Below are positions 6,678-10,998 of a DNA stretch of 10,998 nt, piece by piece. The notes under the pieces were generated by a model. That model searched no databases, was not told the DNA's origin, and saw nothing but the letters and a program-made list of their open reading frames with translations. A program made the translations under genes and the position numbers. How positions within the stretch are numbered: the first letter of the stretch is position 1; each line of letters begins with the position of its first letter. Origin of the DNA: an uncultured Ruminococcus sp. GTDB taxonomy: Bacteria > Bacillota > Clostridia > Oscillospirales > CAG-272. The stretch spans positions 1-10,998 of the forward strand of contig CACZSA010000202.1 in the NCBI GenBank assembly GCA_902783705.1, in the 5' to 3' direction.

Positions 6678-6711
6678 CCGGTCTCCCGTGCCTTCCGGAG
6701 ATCGGTTTTTT
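6678..6711 (+). terminator. Intrinsic terminator after the germination gene
   Basis: CCGGTCTCC (6678-6686) pairs with GGAGATCGG (6697-6705) over 9 bp with one G-U, around a 10-nt loop, followed by six T (6706-6711). It lies 11 bp after the stop codon. A short A-run before the stem could allow weaker termination from the other strand. Confidence 0.9.
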
Positions 6712-6731
6712 GACCCGTTATACTGTGTAAA

Positions 6732-6778
6732 CGCGGCAGGACAAGGGGTTTGGCAATCTGCCGCGGTCCCTCCCCTGT
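6732..6778. other. Interlocking inverted repeats between terminator and promoter
   Basis: CGCGGCAG (6732-6739) pairs perfectly with CTGCCGCG (6758-6765). ACAAGGGG (6741-6748) can pair with CCCCTGT (6772-6778) with one bulged A. The arms alternate, so both together would form an H-type pseudoknot if transcribed. The segment lies after a terminator and before the next promoter, and no promoter for it is evident. Confidence 0.3.
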
Positions 6779-6833
6779 ATATACGGTATTTCCGATCAGA
6801 TTCAACAAATCTCAATTTTTTGTACAGAAGGTC

Positions 6834-6862
6834 TTGACGTTTTTTTCGTCCGGTGCTATAAT
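6834..6862 (+). promoter_or_regulatory. Sigma-A promoter of the marR-ABC operon
   Basis: The -35 box TTGACG (6834-6839) and a consensus -10 box TATAAT (6857-6862) are separated by 17 bp. An AT-rich tract lies upstream (about 6801-6822). Transcription should start near 6869, giving a leader of about 37 nt before the marR ATG. This is the best promoter in the window and overlaps the palindromic operator repeats. Confidence 0.93.
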
Positions 6863-6889
6863 TTATGTATAAACAATTTATCAATAAAC
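6860..6889 (+). promoter_or_regulatory. Tandem operator, two 15-bp units, probably for the MarR regulator
   Basis: Two adjoining direct repeats, AATTTATgtATAAAC (6860-6874) and AATTTATcaATAAAC (6875-6889), are identical at 13 of 15 positions. Each holds the palindrome TTTATnnATAAA (6862-6873 and 6877-6888). The first overlaps the -10 box and the second covers the expected start region and early leader. Binding of a MarR dimer to each would block RNA polymerase, which is the usual autorepression arrangement of this family. Assignment to this MarR is inferred from position. Confidence 0.75.
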
Positions 6890-6905
6890 TAAAAAGGAGC
6901 TACCT

Positions 6906-7403
6906 ATGAATCTGAAAGTCAACGGGCGCGGACCGGAACCCGCCGAATGCGAGGTCGATTACAAGAAGACCCCGATGGTCCTCATCAACGATCTCTCCCG
7001 CCTTCTCTGGAAGAATGTCCGCGAGCACGGCATCGAGCATCCGATCTCCCAGCGGTCCGGACAGCTCATCCTCATGGAGCTCGCCAAGCGCGACGGGCGG
7101 ACCCAGCTCGATCTGGCGAACGCGACGAACCTCAAAGCCCCGACGATCAGCGTCTCCCTCCAGAAGCTCGAAAAAGAGGGTTACGTCAGCCGCCATCCGG
7201 ACGAATACGACCTGCGCGCGACCCGCGTCTTCCTGACGGAGAAGGGCCGCGAGCTCGACGACACGATCAAGGGACACATCCGCCGCGAAGAGGCGCTCGC
7301 CACGGCGAACTTCACCGAGGAAGAATCGGAAGCGCTCGTGAAGCTGCTGCTCAAGATCCGTGAGAACCTCACGGGCGCCGACAGAGAGGACGGAACGCTT
7401 TGA
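6906..7403 (+). CDS. MarR-family transcriptional regulator
   Basis: This 165-residue winged-helix regulator acts as a dimer and is typically a repressor released by a small molecule. An N-terminal region with helix 1 (about 20-41) leads into the DNA-binding domain. The helix-turn-helix is TQLDLANATN followed by the recognition helix in LKAPTISVSLQKLEKEGYVSR (76-96, given in family alignment terms as the APTIS...L..LE.EGYV pattern). The wing is DEYDLRATRVFLTEKG (99-114), with the D-R pair usual in MarR wings. The C-terminal helices (about 117-156) serve dimerisation. The ATG at 6906 has AAGGAG 6 nt upstream. It is first in an operon with a heterodimeric ABC exporter whose start overlaps its stop, and two palindromes lie over its promoter. 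It therefore probably represses itself and the exporter until an exported compound is bound. The inducer is unknown. Confidence 0.94.
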   Translation: MNLKVNGRGPEPAECEVDYKKTPMVLINDLSRLLWKNVREHGIEHPISQRSGQLILMELAKRDGRTQLDLANATNLKAPTISVSLQKLEKEGYVSRHPDEYDLRATRVFLTEKGRELDDTIKGHIRREEALATANFTEEESEALVKLLLKIRENLTGADREDGTL

Positions 7404-9157
7404 CGAATCAGGGACATCGGGTCAGACTCACATCGTATCTCAAAAAATACTGGTTCTTCACGATCATCTCCCCGCTCTTCATGGTCGGGGAAGTCGTGGT
7501 GGACCTCTTCCAGCCGAAGCTGATGTCGCGCATCGTCAACACGGTCGTCGCGAGCGGCGAGATGGACGGCGTGATGCGCACGATCCTCATGACCTCGCTC
7601 GAGATGATCCTGCTCGTGGCGGTCGGCGGCTTCTGCGGCATCATGTGCTGCTATACGGCCTCCGTCGCGTCGCAGGGCTTCGGATCGGACGTCCGCGTCG
7701 ACGCGTTCAACAAGGTCATGTCGCTCTCGCTCGAGCAGACGGACAAGTTCACGACGGGCTCCCTCGTCACGCGCCTGACGAACGACATTACGACCCTGCA
7801 GGACTTCGTGATGATGGTGCTGCGCATGTTCGTGCGCGCGCCGATCTTCTTTGTCGGCGGACTCATCATGTGCCTCTCGCTCGACATCGCGTTCGCCCGG
7901 GTCGTCGTGGTCGCGCTGCCGCTCATTCTTCTGATCGTCATCATCATGGTGGTCAAGGCGGTGCCGCTGTTCTCCGTGGTGCAGGAAAAGCTCGACCGGG
8001 TCAACTCCGTCGTGCAGGAGAGCGTCACGGGCGCGCGCGTCGTCAAGGCCTACACCCGCGAGGAGCATGAGATCGGACGGTTCGAGGCCGCGAACGACGA
8101 CTTCCGCCGCACGAACCTCAAGGTCAGCTACATCATGTCCGCGATCTTCCCGTGCATGTCCATCGTCATGAACGCGGCGGTCATCGCGATCATCTACATC
8201 GGCGGCCTGCAGGTGAAAGCCCGCAGCATCGACGTCGGCGACGTGATGGCGGCGGTCCAGTACATCACGCAGATCCTCTCCTCCATCATGATGATGTCCT
8301 TCATGTTCCAGCAGATCGCACGCGGGAAGGCCTGCGCCAACCGTGTCCGCGAGGTGCTGGAGGCCGATCCGACGGTCGTCACGGGCTCCGTGGACACCGC
8401 GGACGAGATCGGCACGATCCGTTTTGAAAACGTGTCCTTCCGTTATCCCGGCGCGTCCGGCGACAACGTCCTCGACGGCATCAGCTTTGACGTGAAGCGC
8501 GGGGAGACCGTGGCGGTGATCGGCGCGACCGGTTCCGGCAAGTCCTCCCTCGTGAACCTCATTCCGCGGTTCTACGACACGAGGGACGGCGCGGTCTACG
8601 TCGACGGCGTGAACGTGCGCGACTGGGATCTCCACGCGCTGCGGCAGAAGATCGGCTTCGTGCTCCAGAAGAGCGAGCTTTTCTCCGGCACGGTCGACGA
8701 CAACATCCGCTGGGGCAATCCCGACGCTTCGGATGAAGAGATCGTCGAGGCCGCGAAGATCGCGCAGGCGGACGAATTCGTCTCGTCGATGGAGGATGGA
8801 TACGCCTCCGTCGTCGCGGAGAGAGGCGCGTCCCTCTCCGGCGGGCAGAAGCAGCGCATCGCGATTTCCCGCGCGGTTCTCCGCAAGCCCGAGATCATCA
8901 TCTTCGACGACTCCACCTCCGCGCTTGACCTCTCGACCGAGGCGAAGCTCCGCGCGGCCCTGAACAAGGAATTCGCGGACACCACGGTCGTGATGATCGC
9001 CCAGCGCATCGCCTCCGTCATGCACGCCGACCGGATCGCGGTCATCGAAAACGGACGTATCACGGCGTTCGACAACCACGACAATCTGATGAAGACGAGC
9101 GCGGCATACCGGGATATCTACAGCTCGCAGATGAAGAACAACGGAGGGGAAGCGTAA
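7400..9157 (+). CDS. ABC exporter half-transporter with degenerate ATPase site
   Basis: This 585-residue protein has one exporter-type membrane domain (six segments, about 17-38, 63-88, 140-161, 165-186, 246-270 and 281-305) fused to one ATPase domain (about 340-575). Walker A is GATGSGKSS (375-383), the Q-loop Gln is Q423 and the signature is intact LSGGQ (479-483). Walker B reads IIIFDD, with D504 where the catalytic Glu should be, and the H-loop has Q535 in IAQR instead of His. This pattern marks the degenerate partner of heterodimeric multidrug exporters such as TM287/288 and BmrCD. The start is a TTG at 7400 that overlaps the marR stop (TTGA), with AGAGGA 9 nt upstream. The next Met in frame is residue 28, inside the first membrane segment, so TTG is the better start. 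Substrates are not evident, and drug or peptide export is inferred. Confidence 0.94.
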   Translation: MTNQGHRVRLTSYLKKYWFFTIISPLFMVGEVVVDLFQPKLMSRIVNTVVASGEMDGVMRTILMTSLEMILLVAVGGFCGIMCCYTASVASQGFGSDVRVDAFNKVMSLSLEQTDKFTTGSLVTRLTNDITTLQDFVMMVLRMFVRAPIFFVGGLIMCLSLDIAFARVVVVALPLILLIVIIMVVKAVPLFSVVQEKLDRVNSVVQESVTGARVVKAYTREEHEIGRFEAANDDFRRTNLKVSYIMSAIFPCMSIVMNAAVIAIIYIGGLQVKARSIDVGDVMAAVQYITQILSSIMMMSFMFQQIARGKACANRVREVLEADPTVVTGSVDTADEIGTIRFENVSFRYPGASGDNVLDGISFDVKRGETVAVIGATGSGKSSLVNLIPRFYDTRDGAVYVDGVNVRDWDLHALRQKIGFVLQKSELFSGTVDDNIRWGNPDASDEEIVEAAKIAQADEFVSSMEDGYASVVAERGASLSGGQKQRIAISRAVLRKPEIIIFDDSTSALDLSTEAKLRAALNKEFADTTVVMIAQRIASVMHADRIAVIENGRITAFDNHDNLMKTSAAYRDIYSSQMKNNGGEA

Positions 9158-10998
9158 TGGCGGACAATCGGAAAAAAGACCTCAAAAACGAAAACGCGCC
9201 TCTCCCCGAGGAACCCGTAAAGGGGAAGAAAGAACAGAAGGAAGAGGAACCGACGGCGGACGAGCTGCGGCAGATGATGAAGAAGAACAATTCCGAGGCG
9301 AGAGGTCCCGGAGCGGGCCGGATGATCCGTGAAAAGCCGAAGGATTTCGGCAAGACGGTCCTCAAGCTCATCCGGTACATCGGACGCTCGAAGTACCTCG
9401 TCTTCCTCATCATGTTCACGACGGTCATCACGACGCTGCTCAACCTCGCCGGGCCGCGTCTCCAGGGACAGGCGATCGACGCGATGACCCTGCGCGAGGG
9501 ACACCTCGACGTCGATTTCGATTCCCTCGTGAAGACGCTCGTGCTCATGGGACTCGTGTACATCGCGAGCGCGCTGATGCAGCTCTTCCAGGGCTTCGCG
9601 TCGGCGAAGATCTCGCAGACCACGGTCTATACCATGCGGCAGGACCTGTTCCGCAAGATCAGCTACCTGCCCATCGCCTACACCGACCGCCATCCGAGCG
9701 GCGACATCATGTCCCGGATGACGAACGACGTCGACAACATTTCGAACTCGATCTCCCAGTCGATCACCTCGCTGATCTCGGCGGTGCTGACCCTCGTCGG
9801 CGCGTTCGGGATGCTCCTGTGGTATGACTGGCGGATGGCGCTGATTTCCCTCGTCACGATCCCGCTCACGGTCATCGTCTCGATGAAGCTCTCGACCTAC
9901 ATGCGGAAATACTTCGTGAAGAAGCAGGTCCTGCTCGGTCAGATGAACTCGCAGGTCGAGGAGATGGTCACGGGCTTCAAGACGGTCATCGCCTACGGCA
10001 AGGAGGAGGACGCGTGCGAGGACTTCGCGAAAATCAGCGAGGACTTCCGCAAGTGTTCCATCCAGGCGAACGTCTGGGGCGGCGTCATGGGCCCGGCGAA
10101 CAACCTCATCAATAACCTCAACTACCTGATCGTCACCTGCTTCGGCGCGTACTTCACGATGAAGGGCGCGATCTCGGTCGGCGACATTCAGGCGATCCTG
10201 CAGTACTCCCGTCAGCTCTCGTTCCCGATCAACCAGATCGCGAACCAGTACGCGACGATCCTCACGGCGGTGGCAGGCGCGGAGCGCGTCTTCACGATCC
10301 TCGAGACGCCGGACGAGGTCGACGAGGGCAAGAATCCGATGACCGTCGAGGATATCCGCGGCGACATCGAATTCAGCCACATCGATTTCTCGTATCTGCC
10401 GGGCAAGCAGGTGCTGCATGACTTCAACCTCTCTGTGAAGCAGGGGCAGAAGATCGCGCTGGTCGGCGCAACGGGCTCGGGCAAGACGACGGTCGTGAAT
10501 CTGCTCACGCGGTTCTACGACGTCGATTCCGGGAGCATCACCATCGACGGCGTGAATGTCAACGACATCCCGAAGAAGACCCTGCGCAACGCGATCGCGA
10601 TCGTTCTGCAGGACACGGTTCTCTTCCATGACACCATCGGCAACAACATCCGCTACGGACGCCTCGACGCGACGGACGAAGAGCTCGTCCACGCCGCGGA
10701 CATGTCGGAATCCGACGAGTTCATCGACCGTCTGCCGGAGCGGTACGACACGGTGCTCTCCGAGGGCGGCTCGAACCTCTCGCAGGGACAGCGTCAGCTT
10801 CTCTCGATCGCCCGCGCGGTCCTCGCCGACCCGAAGATCCTGATCCTCGACGAGGCGACGTCGTCGGTCGACACCCGGACCGAGATGCACATCCAGCAGG
10901 CGATGGTAGCCCTGATGAAGAACCGCACGAGCCTCATCATCGCGCACCGCCTCTCCACGATCCGCGACGCCGACACGATCATCGTCATGAAGGACGGA
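9157..10998 (+). CDS. ABC exporter half-transporter with canonical Walker B and H-loop (3' end missing)
   Basis: The open frame runs for 614 codons to the window edge without a stop. The ATG at 9157 shares its A with the TAA of the upstream gene (TAATG) and has GGAGG 9 nt before it. Residues 1-65 are a soluble, Lys/Glu-rich extension. The exporter membrane domain spans about 66-370 and the ATPase domain about 400 onward. Walker A is GATGSGKTT (437-445), the Q-loop Gln is Q485, Walker B is ILILDE with catalytic E566, and the H-loop His is H597. The signature is LSQGQ (541-545) in place of LSGGQ. In a heterodimer the good Walker B here pairs with the intact LSGGQ of the upstream protein, while the altered signature faces the upstream degenerate Walker site. 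The two therefore form one asymmetric exporter with a single competent ATPase site. Only a short C-terminal end is missing. Confidence 0.94.
   Translation, partial: MADNRKKDLKNENAPLPEEPVKGKKEQKEEEPTADELRQMMKKNNSEARGPGAGRMIREKPKDFGKTVLKLIRYIGRSKYLVFLIMFTTVITTLLNLAGPRLQGQAIDAMTLREGHLDVDFDSLVKTLVLMGLVYIASALMQLFQGFASAKISQTTVYTMRQDLFRKISYLPIAYTDRHPSGDIMSRMTNDVDNISNSISQSITSLISAVLTLVGAFGMLLWYDWRMALISLVTIPLTVIVSMKLSTYMRKYFVKKQVLLGQMNSQVEEMVTGFKTVIAYGKEEDACEDFAKISEDFRKCSIQANVWGGVMGPANNLINNLNYLIVTCFGAYFTMKGAISVGDIQAILQYSRQLSFPINQIANQYATILTAVAGAERVFTILETPDEVDEGKNPMTVEDIRGDIEFSHIDFSYLPGKQVLHDFNLSVKQGQKIALVGATGSGKTTVVNLLTRFYDVDSGSITIDGVNVNDIPKKTLRNAIAIVLQDTVLFHDTIGNNIRYGRLDATDEELVHAADMSESDEFIDRLPERYDTVLSEGGSNLSQGQRQLLSIARAVLADPKILILDEATSSVDTRTEMHIQQAMVALMKNRTSLIIAHRLSTIRDADTIIVMKDG

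Noticed and set aside
6798..6821. Small stem AGATT/AATCT followed by T-run before the marR promoter
   Set aside because: A 5-bp AT-rich stem is too weak for a terminator, and the T-run more likely belongs to the AT-rich upstream part of the promoter.
7181..10947. Long minus-strand open frames (7181-9079 and 9118-10947) opposite the ABC genes
   Set aside because: Both lie antisense to proteins with complete ABC motifs, and their translations are Asp/His/Arg-rich without domains, so they are codon-bias shadows.

Overview
The window fits a spore-forming, fairly GC-rich member of the Clostridia (Bacillota). This rests on a GerA/SpoVAF-family spore germination protein, strong GGAGG-type ribosome binding sites, a Firmicute-style MarR plus heterodimeric ABC exporter operon, and a VTC/DUF4956 pair of a kind common in gut and rumen Clostridia. 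Genus and species cannot be read from the sequence. All eight genes are on the + strand. Most of the long minus-strand open frames are shadows of GC-biased codon use.

Region 1 (1-1384) holds a polyphosphate-polymerase-like VTC-domain protein, cut by the left edge, followed by a membrane DUF4956 protein. Region 2 (1453-4848) holds an OmpR-type response regulator, its probable sensor histidine kinase and a THUMP-domain RNA methyltransferase. A hairpin with a U-tract, which looks like an intrinsic terminator, lies between regulator and kinase. Kinase and methyltransferase overlap by ATGA, and the set ends at a strong terminator with a UUCG loop.

Region 3 (4849-5253) is about 405 bp without a gene. 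It contains a 181-bp element with 11-bp terminal inverted repeats and an internal hairpin near each end, resembling the small interspersed repeats of Clostridia genomes. Region 4 (5254-6711) is a lone GerA/SpoVAF-type spore germination gene with its own terminator.

Region 5 (6834-10998) is a drug-exporter-type operon. A near-consensus sigma-A promoter (TTGACG, 17-bp spacer, TATAAT) is overlapped and followed by two tandem 15-bp units, each with a TTTATnnATAAA palindrome, which are the probable operator of the MarR regulator encoded just downstream. MarR is followed by two ABC half-transporters linked by overlapping stop and start codons (TTGA, then TAATG). The first has a degenerate ATPase site (Walker B Asp in place of Glu, H-loop Gln in place of His). 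The second has canonical Walker B and H-loop residues but an LSQGQ signature. This is the expected division of labour in an asymmetric heterodimeric exporter. The second half-transporter runs off the right edge.

No completely new system is evident. The least explained parts are the VTC/DUF4956 pair, the terminator inside the two-component operon, the composite repeat element and the tandem operator.
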